Assembly: GCF_008692035.1 (NCBI RefSeq)
Contig: NZ_VTFG01000001.1
Span: forward strand, 930,001-994,000
DNA: 64,000 nt
Origin: Pseudomonas marginalis
GTDB lineage: Bacteria > Pseudomonadota > Gammaproteobacteria > Pseudomonadales > Pseudomonadaceae
Direction: 5' to 3'
Shown here: piece after piece, positions 53,618 through 63,735 of the stretch
How the letters are laid out: each line of letters starts with the position of its first letter
Position numbering within the stretch: the first letter of the stretch is position 1
Translations under genes and position numbers: made by a program
Notes under the pieces: model-generated
What the model saw: only the letters and a program-made list of their open reading frames with translations
What the model was told of the DNA's origin: nothing
Database searches by the model: none

Positions 53618-54772
53618 ATGGAATATCAACTCCCTGCAACAAAGGCGATGAGATGGCTGACAAATGCAGACGCGCCGTATGACACACGTATACGCAGCGA
53701 ACTTATAGCCGGGCCTTTTTCTTCGAAGGGGGTGCTGTGGGTCGGCTGGTTTAACAGCCTGGTGATATGCACAGTCGTGGTTACACTGCGCCCGAGCCAA
53801 TTCTTCATTGCCTGGCTCATCATTGATTCGATGATCTGGGTCTCACGGTTAGCACTGCTGTATTGGATCAATACATACGGCGGCCAAAAATATCCTTATG
53901 TCATTGATCTATCGTTATTACTGGGCCTGGTCTGGGCGGCGGAGCTGGGCCTGGGTACCGCTGGTTGCCTGATCAGCGGCGATGCGATTCTTCAAGTTCT
54001 CGGGTGCACGTCAATGGTCAGCGTGAATGCCGCGATCGCCATGCGCAACCAAGGCGTACCGCGCTACGCATTCACTCAAATATTGCTGACGGATGTGCCC
54101 ATGAAGCTCGCCACCTTGTTTCAGCCGGAGCCGCTGCTCAGGATATTCCTGCTCCAGGCCCCGCTGTACTTGACGGGCATGTGGCTACTGCTCAACACGT
54201 TGAACGATAACCTGGTGCGCGCGTTACTGGCCGAGGCCAAAAACCAAATCCGCGCGACCCATGACCCCCTCACGGGCCTGTACAACCGTATGGGGATACT
54301 CGAACTGATTGAAAACACCCTGGCCCGCAGCCGGCATGCCGATAAACACTTTGCGGTGCTCTACATAGATCTGGATGGTTTCAAGGGCATCAACGATAAC
54401 CACGGACATGCTGAAGGTGACAAGGCGTTAGCCGAATTTGGCGCAACACTTAAATCGATTGTCAGGCTAAACCAGGATTGTGCCGGCCGCTTGGGCGGAG
54501 ACGAATTTATTCTGCTGATGAATAATTCCGGCATGACCTCTGCCACCCTTGCAGCGCAACGAATTATAGACACATTGCGACAGGCCTCTGAGCGTTGCGC
54601 TCTTCCCTATGCCTTGCAAGCCAGCATCGGCATTGCCCTCTTTGAAGGCGCCGACAGTACGTCACATACCTGTGCACAAACAGTGATTGCCCATGCGGAT
54701 GGTGCGTTATATGAAGCCAAGCGCGCAGGCAAAAACTGTTTTCGTATCGCACCAGGACAATTCGCCATTTAG
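53618..54772 (+). CDS. diguanylate cyclase with membrane input domain
   Basis: 384 residues from the ATG at 53618 (GAGG upstream). Five or six membrane helices in residues 40-200, then GGDEF domain (HDPLTGLYNRMGILELIE; DLDGFKGINDNHGH; RLGGDEFILL, about residue 295). The GGDEF motif is intact, so c-di-GMP synthesis is expected. The position of the inhibitory RxxD site reads LNQD, so product inhibition may be lost. Base composition is more AT-rich than its neighbours. Confidence 0.9.
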   Translation: MEYQLPATKAMRWLTNADAPYDTRIRSELIAGPFSSKGVLWVGWFNSLVICTVVVTLRPSQFFIAWLIIDSMIWVSRLALLYWINTYGGQKYPYVIDLSLLLGLVWAAELGLGTAGCLISGDAILQVLGCTSMVSVNAAIAMRNQGVPRYAFTQILLTDVPMKLATLFQPEPLLRIFLLQAPLYLTGMWLLLNTLNDNLVRALLAEAKNQIRATHDPLTGLYNRMGILELIENTLARSRHADKHFAVLYIDLDGFKGINDNHGHAEGDKALAEFGATLKSIVRLNQDCAGRLGGDEFILLMNNSGMTSATLAAQRIIDTLRQASERCALPYALQASIGIALFEGADSTSHTCAQTVIAHADGALYEAKRAGKNCFRIAPGQFAI

Positions 54773-54823
54773 GCCCTCCTGAACGCCATTCGTCACGTCT
54801 CGGTTTATATCAAACAATCGCCA

Positions 54824-54850
54824 TCAACTTATTCCGTGTGATGCCGATGA
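54824..54850 (+). promoter_or_regulatory. FliA-like promoter upstream of aer
   Basis: TCAA, 15 bp, GCCGATGA: one base off in the -35 core and one in the -10 of the sigma-28 consensus; 29 bp before the aer start. Confidence 0.62.
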
Positions 54851-54878
54851 ACTTATGGCAATTCAGGGAGTAGTCGGA

Positions 54879-56444
54879 ATGCGCAACAACCAGCCTGTAA
54901 CACAGCGCGAGATTTCACTCGCGCCTTCGCAAAAACTCATCTCCGCCACCGATGTTCAAGGGATGATCACTTACTGCAACGACGCCTTCGTCGATATCAG
55001 CGGTTTTGAACGCGCCGACCTGATCGGCGCGCCCCAGAACATCGTGCGTCACCCCGACGTGCCACCCGCCGTTTTCGCCCACATGTGGAGCGCGCTCAAG
55101 CAAGGCCTGCCTTGGATGGGCATCGTCAAGAACCGCTCGAAAAACGGCGACCACTATTGGGTCAATGCCTACGTCACGCCGATCTTCGACGGCAGCCGTG
55201 TCGTTGGCTTCGAGTCGGTGCGGGTCAAGCCCACGACCGATGAAATCCGCCGCGCCCAGGCCCTCTACCGGCGTCTGAGCCAAGGCAAGCCGGGCGTGCC
55301 GCGCCAGGATGCCTGGCTGCCGGCGGCAGTGAGTTGCGTGCCGTACATGGCCACCGGTGTGGCGGGCAGCGTCGCCGGGCTGTTCCTCAGTGCACCGGCG
55401 GCCGTCGCAGTGGCCGTGGCGGTCGCGCTGCCGGTGGGCCTGCTGTGCTCGCGCTGGCGCCAGGGCAGTACCCTGCGTCTATTGGAGGGGGTCGAACCCT
55501 CGACGTCGGATGCCTTGATCGCGCAGATGTACAGTGACGCACGCGGCCCACAGTCGCGTTTGGAAACCGCGTTCCTCAGCCAGACCGCGCGCCTGAAAAC
55601 CTGCCTCACCCGCCTGCAGGACAGCGCCGAACAACTGAGTACCCTGGCGGGGCAATCCGATCAGTTGGCTGCCGCCAGTGCCAAAGGCCTGAACCGCCAG
55701 CGCGTGGAAACCGAACAGGTCTCGGCGGCCGTCAACCAGATGGCCGCGACCACCCAGGAAGTCGCCAGCCATGTACAACGCACCGCCGACGCCACCCAAC
55801 AGGCCAACGTGCTGACCGGGCGCGGCCGCGAAGTGGCGCGCGATACCCGTGAAGCCATCGAGCGTCTGTCCACCATGGTCGGCGAGACCGGGGTGACCGT
55901 GGCGCAACTGGCCAGGGACAGCGACGAAATCGGCAGCGTGGTGGATGTGATCAAAGGCATCGCCGACCAAACCAACCTGCTCGCCCTCAACGCCGCAATC
56001 GAAGCGGCACGGGCCGGCGAGCAAGGCCGAGGCTTTGCCGTGGTAGCCGACGAAGTGCGCCAACTGGCCCAGCGCACGTCACAATCGACCACCCAGATCC
56101 ATGGGCTGATCACCAAGCTCCAGGCATCCTCCAGCAACGCGGTGCAAAGCATGGAAAACGGCCAGCGCCAGGCCCAGGAAGGCGTGGCCTGGGTGCTGGA
56201 AGCGGACCAGGCCCTGGTGGGGATCAGCGAAGCGGTGTCGCATATCACCGACATGACCACCCAGATCGCCGCCGCCACCGAAGAACAAAGCGCCGTCGCC
56301 GAGGAGATCAGCCGCAACATCACCACCATCGCCGAACTGGCCGACCAGACCTCGATACAAGCCCATCAATCCACGGACCTGAGCAAGGAACTGACCAATA
56401 CCGCGTCCACCCAATACGCGCTGGTTGAACGCTTCAACCGCTGA
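54879..56444 (+). CDS. aer: aerotaxis receptor Aer
   Basis: 521 residues, the length of P. aeruginosa Aer. The start at 54879 gives [11 protein letters not shown], the usual Pseudomonas N-terminus. PAS domain (about 20-125) with [14 protein letters not shown] and GMIVKN-like segment ([20 protein letters not shown]), which binds FAD in Aer proteins; one membrane hairpin (about 160-200); HAMP-like and MCP domains with [21 protein letters not shown] tip. Signals cellular redox state to CheA. FliA-like promoter upstream. Confidence 0.92.
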   Translation: MRNNQPVTQREISLAPSQKLISATDVQGMITYCNDAFVDISGFERADLIGAPQNIVRHPDVPPAVFAHMWSALKQGLPWMGIVKNRSKNGDHYWVNAYVTPIFDGSRVVGFESVRVKPTTDEIRRAQALYRRLSQGKPGVPRQDAWLPAAVSCVPYMATGVAGSVAGLFLSAPAAVAVAVAVALPVGLLCSRWRQGSTLRLLEGVEPSTSDALIAQMYSDARGPQSRLETAFLSQTARLKTCLTRLQDSAEQLSTLAGQSDQLAAASAKGLNRQRVETEQVSAAVNQMAATTQEVASHVQRTADATQQANVLTGRGREVARDTREAIERLSTMVGETGVTVAQLARDSDEIGSVVDVIKGIADQTNLLALNAAIEAARAGEQGRGFAVVADEVRQLAQRTSQSTTQIHGLITKLQASSSNAVQSMENGQRQAQEGVAWVLEADQALVGISEAVSHITDMTTQIAAATEEQSAVAEEISRNITTIAELADQTSIQAHQSTDLSKELTNTASTQYALVERFNR

Positions 56445-56451
56445 AGGCAGA

Positions 56452-56523
56452 CAAGCCCGCTCACCACAACAAGCCCGGTCACCATAGTAAACCTGCTCAC
56501 CACAACAAGCCCGCTCGCCACAA
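56452..56523. repeat. four 18-bp tandem REP-derived units
   Basis: CAAGCCCGCTCACCACAA and three variants at 56452, 56470, 56488 and 56506, right after aer. Same unit as in the 45.5-kb repeat region. Confidence 0.75.
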
Positions 56524-56584
56524 GATAACCACTCATGCCAAGCTTGGGTTAACGCCCACTCATCCCTCTGCATGAAGCCCGCTC

Positions 56585-57205
56585 ATGTCCATCGCCGACA
56601 ACCTCATCGCCTTCACCTTCGCCGCCACTCTGCTGACCCTCACGCCGGGGCTCGACACCGCCCTGGTCCTGCGCACCGCCACGGTGGAAGGCAAGCGCCA
56701 GGCGCTGCAGGCCACGCTGGGCATCAACGCGGGTTGCCTGGTGTGGGGCGCCGCGGTTACGTTTGGCCTGGGCGCGTTGATCGCGGTGTCGGAGATGGCG
56801 TTCAACCTGCTCAAGTACTGCGGCGCGGCTTACCTGGCCTGGCTGGGGCTGAACATGCTGGTGCGTCCGCGTCGCTCACTGGCACCGGCCGCAGACGACC
56901 GCAAGCCCGGCGGCAACTGGTTTATCAAGGGCATGCTGGGCAATGTGCTGAACCCCAAGGTGGGGATTTTCTACGTGTCGTTCCTGCCGCAATTTATCCC
57001 CCAAGGGCATTCGCTGATTGCCTGGACCTTCGGCCTGGTGAGCATCCATGTGCTGCTCGGGCTGCTGTGGTCGCTGGTATTGATCGGCGCCACGCAGTCG
57101 CTGTCCGGGTTCCTGCGCCGCGAAAAGGTCATCCAGTGGATGGATCGCACCACCGGTGTGATCTTCTTGCTGTTTGCCGCAAAACTCGCGCTCAGCAGGC
57201 GCTGA
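56585..57205 (+). CDS. LysE/RhtB-family exporter
   Basis: 206 residues, six membrane helices, family signature LTLTPGLDTALVLRTATVEG and GNVLNPKVGIFYVSFLPQF. A second member of the family in the window (other at 42571); they share little beyond the fold. A terminator overlaps its stop codon. Confidence 0.88.
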   Translation: MSIADNLIAFTFAATLLTLTPGLDTALVLRTATVEGKRQALQATLGINAGCLVWGAAVTFGLGALIAVSEMAFNLLKYCGAAYLAWLGLNMLVRPRRSLAPAADDRKPGGNWFIKGMLGNVLNPKVGIFYVSFLPQFIPQGHSLIAWTFGLVSIHVLLGLLWSLVLIGATQSLSGFLRREKVIQWMDRTTGVIFLLFAAKLALSRR

Positions 57206-57213
57206 GTTTTTTT
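57182..57213 (+). terminator. rho-independent terminator
   Basis: CTCAGC/GCTGAG stem with AGGC loop, then seven T. The stem overlaps the last codons and stop of the LysE gene. The outer AAACTC/GAGTTT bases may extend it. Confidence 0.75.
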
Positions 57214-57339
57214 CCAGACCAAATCCCTCCTTGCTCCCTCGGCGCAAACACGCTACAAATCACCCCGTCGCGAAGTTGTACGACAACCTAAAAATAAATC
57301 GCCATCCCCGACGATGGCGCCAACCGCCCGAGCCCCAGC

Positions 57340-58275
57340 ATGACTCCGCCTGCCCCGACGCAAACTGCCCCCGCCCTGTTCTCCCGCCCCATTGCCGTGT
57401 TGATTCTGCTCTGCATGGGCTGTGCCTTCGCCGGCAATCACATCGCCGCTCGGGTCGCCTTCGATGATGGTGCCGGTGTGCTGTTGGCCATTCTGCTGCG
57501 CTCGGGTGGCACCTTGCTGGTGCTGGCGGTGCTGGTACTGTGGCAACGCCAAAGCCTGCGCCTGCCCGCAGGTGCATGGCGCTGGCAAGTGCTGCTGGGC
57601 CTGCTTATCGCTACCCAGAGCCTGTGCCTCTACTCCGCCGTCGCCCGTGTGCCGGTGGCGCTGGCGCTGCTGGTGGGCAACGTGTTCCCGATTCTGCTCG
57701 CCCTGCTCAACTGGGCATTCGGCGGCCCACGTCCGACGGCGCGCACCGCCTTGCTGATGGGGTTGATTCTGGTGGGCCTGGTGTTTGTGCTGGACGTACC
57801 CGGCCGCCTCTCAGGCCATGCCGATATCGGCCCGCACTGGCTGCTCGGCGTCGGCCTGGCCCTCTGCGCCGCGTTCGTGTTCGCCTGCGCGCTGTGGATC
57901 ACCGACCACAAGTTGTCCCAGGTGCGCGGCTCCGTGCGCAGCCTGCTGACCATCTTCATCGTATTCAGCAGTGTCAACCTCGCCGGCCTCAGCGGCGCCC
58001 TCCCCGGCGGCCTGAACCCGCCGGCCACGGGTACCGGCTGGCTGGCACTCGCAACGTTGGTGGTGCTGTACGGCACCGGTTTTATCGTGCTGTTCATGTC
58101 GGTCCCGCGCCTGGACATGCCGCGCAATGCGCCGGTCATGAACATTGAGCCGCTGGCCACGCTGTTGATGGGCTGGGTCGTGCTCGATCAAATGCTCAGC
58201 GCCGGCCAGATAGTCGGCGGCGTCATCGTGGTGACCGGGATTGTGCTGCTGACCTATCGCACGTCTGCCCGGTAA
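57340..58275 (+). CDS. EamA/DMT-superfamily transporter
   Basis: 311 residues, ten membrane helices in two EamA repeats. First repeat opens IAVLILLCMGCAFAGNHIAAR. Exporter of metabolites such as amino acids; substrate unknown. Stands alone between terminator and the MFS gene. Confidence 0.86.
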   Translation: MTPPAPTQTAPALFSRPIAVLILLCMGCAFAGNHIAARVAFDDGAGVLLAILLRSGGTLLVLAVLVLWQRQSLRLPAGAWRWQVLLGLLIATQSLCLYSAVARVPVALALLVGNVFPILLALLNWAFGGPRPTARTALLMGLILVGLVFVLDVPGRLSGHADIGPHWLLGVGLALCAAFVFACALWITDHKLSQVRGSVRSLLTIFIVFSSVNLAGLSGALPGGLNPPATGTGWLALATLVVLYGTGFIVLFMSVPRLDMPRNAPVMNIEPLATLLMGWVVLDQMLSAGQIVGGVIVVTGIVLLTYRTSAR

Positions 58276-58424
58276 CGATAAATCCCCGCCTGACCTGGCC
58301 CAATTCCTGCCTCCCTCATCCCACCCGGTCGCTACTGACTACGCGGACGACTCTTTTGAGCCCGGCCGCCCAACACCCTCCCCGGATAATCCAGCATCTC
58401 CGACCCCCTTCCGAGGCCTTCCCC

Positions 58425-59762
58425 ATGACGAGCCCCTCCACCGAACAGGTAAGCCCCCAAACCCTGCGCAAGGTCATCATCGCCGCCGGCATCGGTAACT
58501 TCGTCGAATGGTTTGACTTCGCCGTGTACGGTTTCCTCGCTACCACCATCGCCCAACAGTTCTTCCCCAGCGGCGATGCCAGCGCGGCCTTGCTCAAAAC
58601 CTTCGCGGTGTTCGCCGTCGCCTTCGCCTTCCGGCCCCTGGGCGGGATTTTCTTCGGCATGCTCGGCGACCGTATCGGGCGCAAGCGCACCCTGGCCATG
58701 ACCATCCTGCTGATGGCCGGCGCCACCACCTTGATCGGCCTGCTGCCCACCTACGCCGCCATCGGCGTCACGGCGCCGATCCTGTTATCGCTGATCCGCT
58801 GCGCCCAGGGCTTCTCCGCCGGCGGCGAATACGCCGGCGCCTGTGCCTACCTGATGGAGCACGCGCCCCGGGACAAACGCGCCTGGTACGGCAGCTTCGT
58901 GCCGGTGTCGACGTTCTCTGCCTTCGCCGCCGCCGCCGTGGTGGCGTACGCACTCGAAGCGTCGTTGTCCGCCGAGGCGATGGGCAGTTGGGGCTGGCGC
59001 CTGCCGTTCCTGATCGCCGCGCCGCTGGGCCTGGTGGGCCTTTACCTGCGCTGGAAGCTGGATGAGACGCCCGCCTTCCAGGCCGTGAAGCAGGAGCACG
59101 CGGTGGCCCACTCACCACTCAAGGAAACCTTGCGCAACCATGGTGCGGCGATCTGCTGCCTGGGCGCTTTTGTGTCACTGACGGCGCTGTCGTTTTATAT
59201 GTTCACCACCTACTTCGCCACGTACCTGCAAGTGGCCGGTGGGCTGAGTCGGGCGATGGCGTTGCTGGTGTCGCTGATCGCGTTGATCTTCGCCGCGGCG
59301 ATTTGCCCGCTGGCGGGGCTGTATTCGGATCGCGTGGGGCGTCGGGTCACGGTGATGACGGCGTGCGTGTTGTTGATGGTGGTGGTGTATCCGTCGTTCC
59401 TGATGGCCAGTTCCGGTTCGTTCACGGCGTCCATTGTCGGGGTGATGTTGCTGGCGGTCGGCGCAGTATTGTGTGGTGTGGTGACGGCGGCGTTGCTGTC
59501 GGAGACCTTTCCGACCCGCACGCGCTATACCGCCTCGGCGATTACCTACAACATGGCGTATACGATCTTCGGCGGCACCGCGCCGCTGATGGCCACGTGG
59601 TTGATCAGCACCACCGGCAGCAACCTGTCACCGGCGTTCTACCTGATAGCCGTGGCATTGCTGGCGTTGGCGGGCGGACTGGCATTGCCGGAGACGTCGA
59701 GGATTTCCCTGCACGACGTGGGCGCAGAGGACAAAAGCCCGGCGCCGCTGCTCTCGCGTTAA
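58425..59762 (+). CDS. MFS transporter, metabolite:H+ symporter type
   Basis: 445 residues, 12 membrane helices. The start at 58425 places IGNFVEWFDFAVYGFLAT near the N-terminus, the signature of the MHS subfamily (KgtP, ProP). GMLGDRIGRKRTLAM is the MFS loop 2-3 motif and RCAQGFSAGGEYAGA the TM5 motif. Likely imports a carboxylate or compatible solute. Confidence 0.88.
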   Translation: MTSPSTEQVSPQTLRKVIIAAGIGNFVEWFDFAVYGFLATTIAQQFFPSGDASAALLKTFAVFAVAFAFRPLGGIFFGMLGDRIGRKRTLAMTILLMAGATTLIGLLPTYAAIGVTAPILLSLIRCAQGFSAGGEYAGACAYLMEHAPRDKRAWYGSFVPVSTFSAFAAAAVVAYALEASLSAEAMGSWGWRLPFLIAAPLGLVGLYLRWKLDETPAFQAVKQEHAVAHSPLKETLRNHGAAICCLGAFVSLTALSFYMFTTYFATYLQVAGGLSRAMALLVSLIALIFAAAICPLAGLYSDRVGRRVTVMTACVLLMVVVYPSFLMASSGSFTASIVGVMLLAVGAVLCGVVTAALLSETFPTRTRYTASAITYNMAYTIFGGTAPLMATWLISTTGSNLSPAFYLIAVALLALAGGLALPETSRISLHDVGAEDKSPAPLLSR

Positions 59763-59878
59763 GCACCCACACCGTCCAAACCGTAGCAGCGGCCGACGCA
59801 TGAGCAGCGCTTTTTGAGGGGGCCGCTATGAACACAGCGCTATGCATCGTTGCACCGGTTTGGGATGCCAAGCCTTGA

Positions 59879-59895
59879 GCGGGCACTCAGCCCGC
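59879..59895. other. short hairpin between convergent genes
   Basis: GCGGGC/GCCCGC with ACTCA loop, overlapping the DUF2269 stop; possible shared transcript end. Confidence 0.4.
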
Positions 59896-60384
59896 CGCCA
59901 ACAGCCCGACCAACTGCCACGGCGTCATCTTCGTCACCATGATCATCACGATCACAAACATCCCCAGGAAGCCGAAGACGCCCAGCCAGAACCATTGCCG
60001 GTACACACCACGGTATCCATCATCCAGCTCCGTGTCGGTCTCGACCGCCCGCGAGGCCATCTGCTGCATGCGCTTCTGCAGTACCAGCACCGGCAGCCAC
60101 AGCGAGCCCACGCCGAGGAAGATGATCAACGCGGTCAGTACCCATTCCGTGGTCACAGGCAGCCCGGCAAGCTGGATCAGCAGCAAGCCCGTGATGATCT
60201 GAATGACGCCCGCCGGCGTGGTAATCCAGGTATCAAACCGCACGACCATGCGCGCCACTTGGGCGATCACTTGCGGGTTGGCCGTGCGACTGGCGGCGAT
60301 CAGGTAGAGGTACGAGCCCATGCCGAAGCCGAACAGGAAAATCGCCGCGATGATGTGCAGGTACTTCAGGCACAGGTAGAGCAT
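59887..60384 (-). CDS. DUF2269 integral membrane protein
   Basis: 165 residues, four membrane helices (KYLHIIAAIFLFGFGMGSYL at the N-terminus, WLGVFGFLGMFVIVMIMVTK at the C-terminus). Conserved His in helix 1 (YLHII) is typical of DUF2269. Function unknown. Starts 3 bp after the saccharopine-dehydrogenase-like gene, so the two are co-transcribed and may act together. Confidence 0.82.
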   Translation of the reverse strand: MLYLCLKYLHIIAAIFLFGFGMGSYLYLIAASRTANPQVIAQVARMVVRFDTWITTPAGVIQIITGLLLIQLAGLPVTTEWVLTALIIFLGVGSLWLPVLVLQKRMQQMASRAVETDTELDDGYRGVYRQWFWLGVFGFLGMFVIVMIMVTKMTPWQLVGLLAAG

Positions 60385-60387
60385 CGG

Positions 60388-61515
60388 TCAGGCCTTCCCG
60401 TCAGAGAAGCGCACCGCCAGGCTGAGCTTCGTCGGTTCGTTGATGGCGGCCATGTATTCGTCGACGCTGATTTCACCTACGCACGGGCGGGCACCGGGTT
60501 CGGGCACGTAACCGTGGGCCATTTTGATGGCAAGGGCGACGGCCGCGCAGCTGGGGATTTCCGGTCCCTTGTCGTCCAGGGCCGTGAGTTGCACCGCCAG
60601 GGACAGCGGCTGGCCTTGCATGCCCAGACCCTGCACGTCGATGTACATCGCGCTTTTGCCATCGCCAAATCGTTCGAACCAGGTGCCCAGGCGATGCAGT
60701 CTGGCGGCCCATGCAAGGTGGTCGCGCACAATGCCCATGCGTAGCGCTTGCGCCAGCAGATAATTGGCGACACCGCCCAGCTTGAGCCCCGCACCGGCCT
60801 TGAAGCGCAGGGTATGGGCGCCATAACGGCCAGCGAATATATCCATGTCGGGCACGTCCACATTGGCCAGCACCCGCGTGCCGAGCTGGGGCATCCTGCG
60901 CAGGGTCAGGTCCTGCCAGCCCAGCACTTCGTGCACCTGGCCCTGCTTGAGTTGCTTGATCGGTTTGCCCGCGTAGGCAAGCACGCCTTCGATGGTCGAC
61001 AGCCCCGGCATCTTCGCCGAAGAAGAAATGCCATGCTCGATGGTGTCGATGCGCATGAAGCGATAGCGGTACTGATCGATGAGGGCGGACGACAACGTCG
61101 GCACAGAGCTGCAACCGCTGAGGACGGCCACGCCCGCCTGCCGGGCTTTCGCATCCAGCACGCCGACGCCATTGACGAAGGTCCGGCAATCCGACAGGTC
61201 GCAGTAGTTCACGCCCGCGTCGATGCAGTGCTGGGCGACGGCATAGGACTGCCCCTGGAACGGGCCGCCGGTGTGGATCACCAACTGGATGTCCATCGAC
61301 TGCAAGACGCCAGCGAACCCGGCCGCCATGGCATCGCCGCACCAGCTTTCGCACTCGCGGCCCGAGGACGTTTTCAACCCGTCGACTTTGCCCTGCAACT
61401 TGTGTGAGTTGCGGCCCGAGACCACCAGTTCAATGCCCGGCGCGCCCGCCAGGTGCCGGCAAATGATGCTGCCAAAGTTGCCGTAGCCGCCGATCACCAT
61501 CACCCTGAGTGCCAT
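60388..61515 (-). CDS. saccharopine-dehydrogenase-like NAD(P) oxidoreductase
   Basis: 375 residues. N-terminal Rossmann fold (VMVIGGYGNFGSIICRHLAG), then DVCVN-like CDLSDCRTFVNG and GCSSVPTLSSALID as in trans-acting saccharopine dehydrogenase family members. True lysine-pathway activity is unlikely in this setting; reaction unknown. Operon with the DUF2269 gene. Confidence 0.82.
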   Translation of the reverse strand: MALRVMVIGGYGNFGSIICRHLAGAPGIELVVSGRNSHKLQGKVDGLKTSSGRECESWCGDAMAAGFAGVLQSMDIQLVIHTGGPFQGQSYAVAQHCIDAGVNYCDLSDCRTFVNGVGVLDAKARQAGVAVLSGCSSVPTLSSALIDQYRYRFMRIDTIEHGISSSAKMPGLSTIEGVLAYAGKPIKQLKQGQVHEVLGWQDLTLRRMPQLGTRVLANVDVPDMDIFAGRYGAHTLRFKAGAGLKLGGVANYLLAQALRMGIVRDHLAWAARLHRLGTWFERFGDGKSAMYIDVQGLGMQGQPLSLAVQLTALDDKGPEIPSCAAVALAIKMAHGYVPEPGARPCVGEISVDEYMAAINEPTKLSLAVRFSDGKA

Positions 61516-61635
61516 TGCCTGCTTCCTTGATCAATCAATTGTGCGCCGAGCCTGAAGCGGCCGGCGGTTGAAGATACCCGATGTGTCTAACCGCCTGATC
61601 CAGGATCGACACTCAGGCGGCATTACTCCCCGGTT

Positions 61636-63042
61636 TCAGGGCTGCTTACGATAAAACCCGGTCAGGTAGTCCTGGCTGTCCGGCGCCGAGTTGTGCTCGA
61701 TCACGGCAAAGCCCTTCACCAGTTGGATGTGATACGGCCCGGCCCGAGGGGGCGCCTGGGGTGTGCGCACGATGATCAGGTTTGCGGTTTCCATCGGCAC
61801 GCGTTGGTGCGTAGTGATGATGATCTTGTCGGTGCCGGTGTCTTTGAGCGTCACGTTGAGTTCCGCCACTTCCCGGCCCTGGGCGTCGCGTTCGGGAAGG
61901 ATTTTCAGGTCCAGGTCACCGTCGCGGCCGAGGAAGTCATCGCGCATCTGGTAATGGCCATCGCGCTGGTCGCGGGCCACGTCGCCGAGTTTGTCGTACT
62001 CAGGCGCCCGGTCCTGCCTGTGCAGTTGAATCTGCAGCTCGGGCTGGTCGCCCTTGGCGCCACGGACCCAGGTGCCCGCGTAGGCATAAGGTTCGACGGT
62101 TTCCCGCGTGATGCGCCAGATGCCGGTTTGACGGCCATCATCGGCGTATTCGTGCAGGTAGATAAACGACTGGTCGCCGTATTCACCCTGATCCCCCACC
62201 AGTTTGATCGGCTTGCCGCTGCCGCTTTTGGTGTAGCGCACCTCACCGATCAGCACCGCGCCCTGTTGCTGGTACCAGAGCTGCACCGGGATCTTGCCGT
62301 TGAGGGTGCCGGCCAGGAACTCGGGGTCTTCGTTGACCGGTCCTTCCAGCCTGGGCGTTTCCAGCCACTGGCCGTCCTTCCACTCACCGGTGGTGCGCAG
62401 CATGTAGCCGCTGGGCATGCTGTTGTTGGCGTCATCGTCCGTCGCCGGCACTTCCGCCTGGGTGTACGCGCTGAGTCGCACCAGTTTGCCGTCGCGCATC
62501 TGATAGCGGCTGGCGCGGGTCCAGCAGCAACCCCGGTCGGTCTGCGAATGGATAATGCCGTCCTTGGGATTGATCGAAAACATCCCGCCGGAGGTCTCGT
62601 TGGCCAGGTCGGTCAAGGGGCCATTCAGCACCCAGTGGGACGTGTGCGGGTCTTGCAGATACACGTCGTAACTGGACTGGAAGTCCTTGTCCGCCCCGGT
62701 GCCATTGCGGATCGCCAGGTCCTGGCGGCCATCCTGGTTGATATCGGCGAAGTACACCACGCCGTTCTCCCCCATCAGGCGCCAGTCTACGGTTCTGCCT
62801 TGCTGGTCCAGCGGCACCTGGGCATCCGGGGTCTGCAATTGCTGAAGGATTTCGAGGGAGCGTTTGTCGCGCAGGGTGATGAGCGCCGGCGCCAAGTGCT
62901 GCAAGTCCTGCGGCACGTCCGGGAACAAAACCTCGACCAGGTATTGACCGCTGGGGTCATTGACCGAGAACGAACGGGGGTCGGCCATGACGGGAGCGGC
63001 CAGGGCCAGGGAGAGGAGTACACCGCTGAGTCGCGTACGCAT
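61636..63042 (-). CDS. large secreted protein with VCBS/XAC2610-like N-terminal part
   Basis: 468 residues. Signal peptide (LSGVLLSLALAAPVMA). Residues 70-140 contain VVYFADINQDGRQDLAIRNG, an FG-GAP/VCBS-like calcium loop as in XAC2610-type proteins; the remainder is beta-rich with no family I can name. The start at 63042 has AAGG 9 nt upstream; the frame extends to 63126 without a signal peptide. Confidence 0.72.
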   Translation of the reverse strand: MRTRLSGVLLSLALAAPVMADPRSFSVNDPSGQYLVEVLFPDVPQDLQHLAPALITLRDKRSLEILQQLQTPDAQVPLDQQGRTVDWRLMGENGVVYFADINQDGRQDLAIRNGTGADKDFQSSYDVYLQDPHTSHWVLNGPLTDLANETSGGMFSINPKDGIIHSQTDRGCCWTRASRYQMRDGKLVRLSAYTQAEVPATDDDANNSMPSGYMLRTTGEWKDGQWLETPRLEGPVNEDPEFLAGTLNGKIPVQLWYQQQGAVLIGEVRYTKSGSGKPIKLVGDQGEYGDQSFIYLHEYADDGRQTGIWRITRETVEPYAYAGTWVRGAKGDQPELQIQLHRQDRAPEYDKLGDVARDQRDGHYQMRDDFLGRDGDLDLKILPERDAQGREVAELNVTLKDTGTDKIIITTHQRVPMETANLIIVRTPQAPPRAGPYHIQLVKGFAVIEHNSAPDSQDYLTGFYRKQP

Positions 63043-63171
63043 CCAACGCATCCTTGCTGAAATTCCGGGGGCGGCAGTGTAAAGGCAAATGGCAAAGGCA
63101 TCGAACAAATCGCTGTTTAGGCCCATTCAATGGCTGCTATGTTTTGTGCCTCACGAGCCAAAGGACGTGCC

Positions 63172-63735
63172 ATGGAACCGTTAGCCATAAACGCCGCACT
63201 GGTGATCATCGACATGCAGCAGGGCATGAATGACCCGAAGCTCGGGCGCCGCAACAACCCGCAGGCCGAGCAACAGTTGCAGCAATTGCTCGGCGCCTGG
63301 CGGCAGTCGGGGCGGCCTGTGGTGCACGTCAGGCACATCTCCCGTACCCCCGGCTCGGTATTCTGGCCGGGCCAGCCGGGCTGCGAATTTCAGCCTGCGC
63401 TGCAACCACTGGCCCACGAACACGTGGTGGAAAAGAACGTACCCTGTGCCTTTATCGCCACCGGGCTGGAACGCTGGCTGCACGCGCGTTCGATCAAGCA
63501 ACTGGTGATCGCCGGGGTGATCACCAACAACTCCGTCGAAGCAACCGCACGCACAGGCGGCAACCTCGGCTTTGACGTGCTCGTCGCCGCAGACGCCTGC
63601 TACACCTTCGATCAAACCGATGGGTCCGGGCGCCTGTGGCCAGCGGAGGACGTGCACGCGCTGTCGCTGAGCAACCTGGCCATGGACTACGCCAGGGTGG
63701 TCGAGACGGCCGGGATTCTCGGCGCTATGCGCTGA
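63172..63735 (+). CDS. isochorismatase-family hydrolase with Ser at the Cys position
   Basis: 187 residues, start at 63172 with AAGGACG upstream. Asp (ALVIIDMQQ) and Lys (VVEKNVPCAF) of the triad are present, but the nucleophile motif reads GVITNNSVEATAR, with Ser where cysteine hydrolases have Cys. It is thus a divergent member, possibly acting without a covalent thioester intermediate. It overlaps the convergent NUDIX gene by 11 bp. Confidence 0.85.
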   Translation: MEPLAINAALVIIDMQQGMNDPKLGRRNNPQAEQQLQQLLGAWRQSGRPVVHVRHISRTPGSVFWPGQPGCEFQPALQPLAHEHVVEKNVPCAFIATGLERWLHARSIKQLVIAGVITNNSVEATARTGGNLGFDVLVAADACYTFDQTDGSGRLWPAEDVHALSLSNLAMDYARVVETAGILGAMR

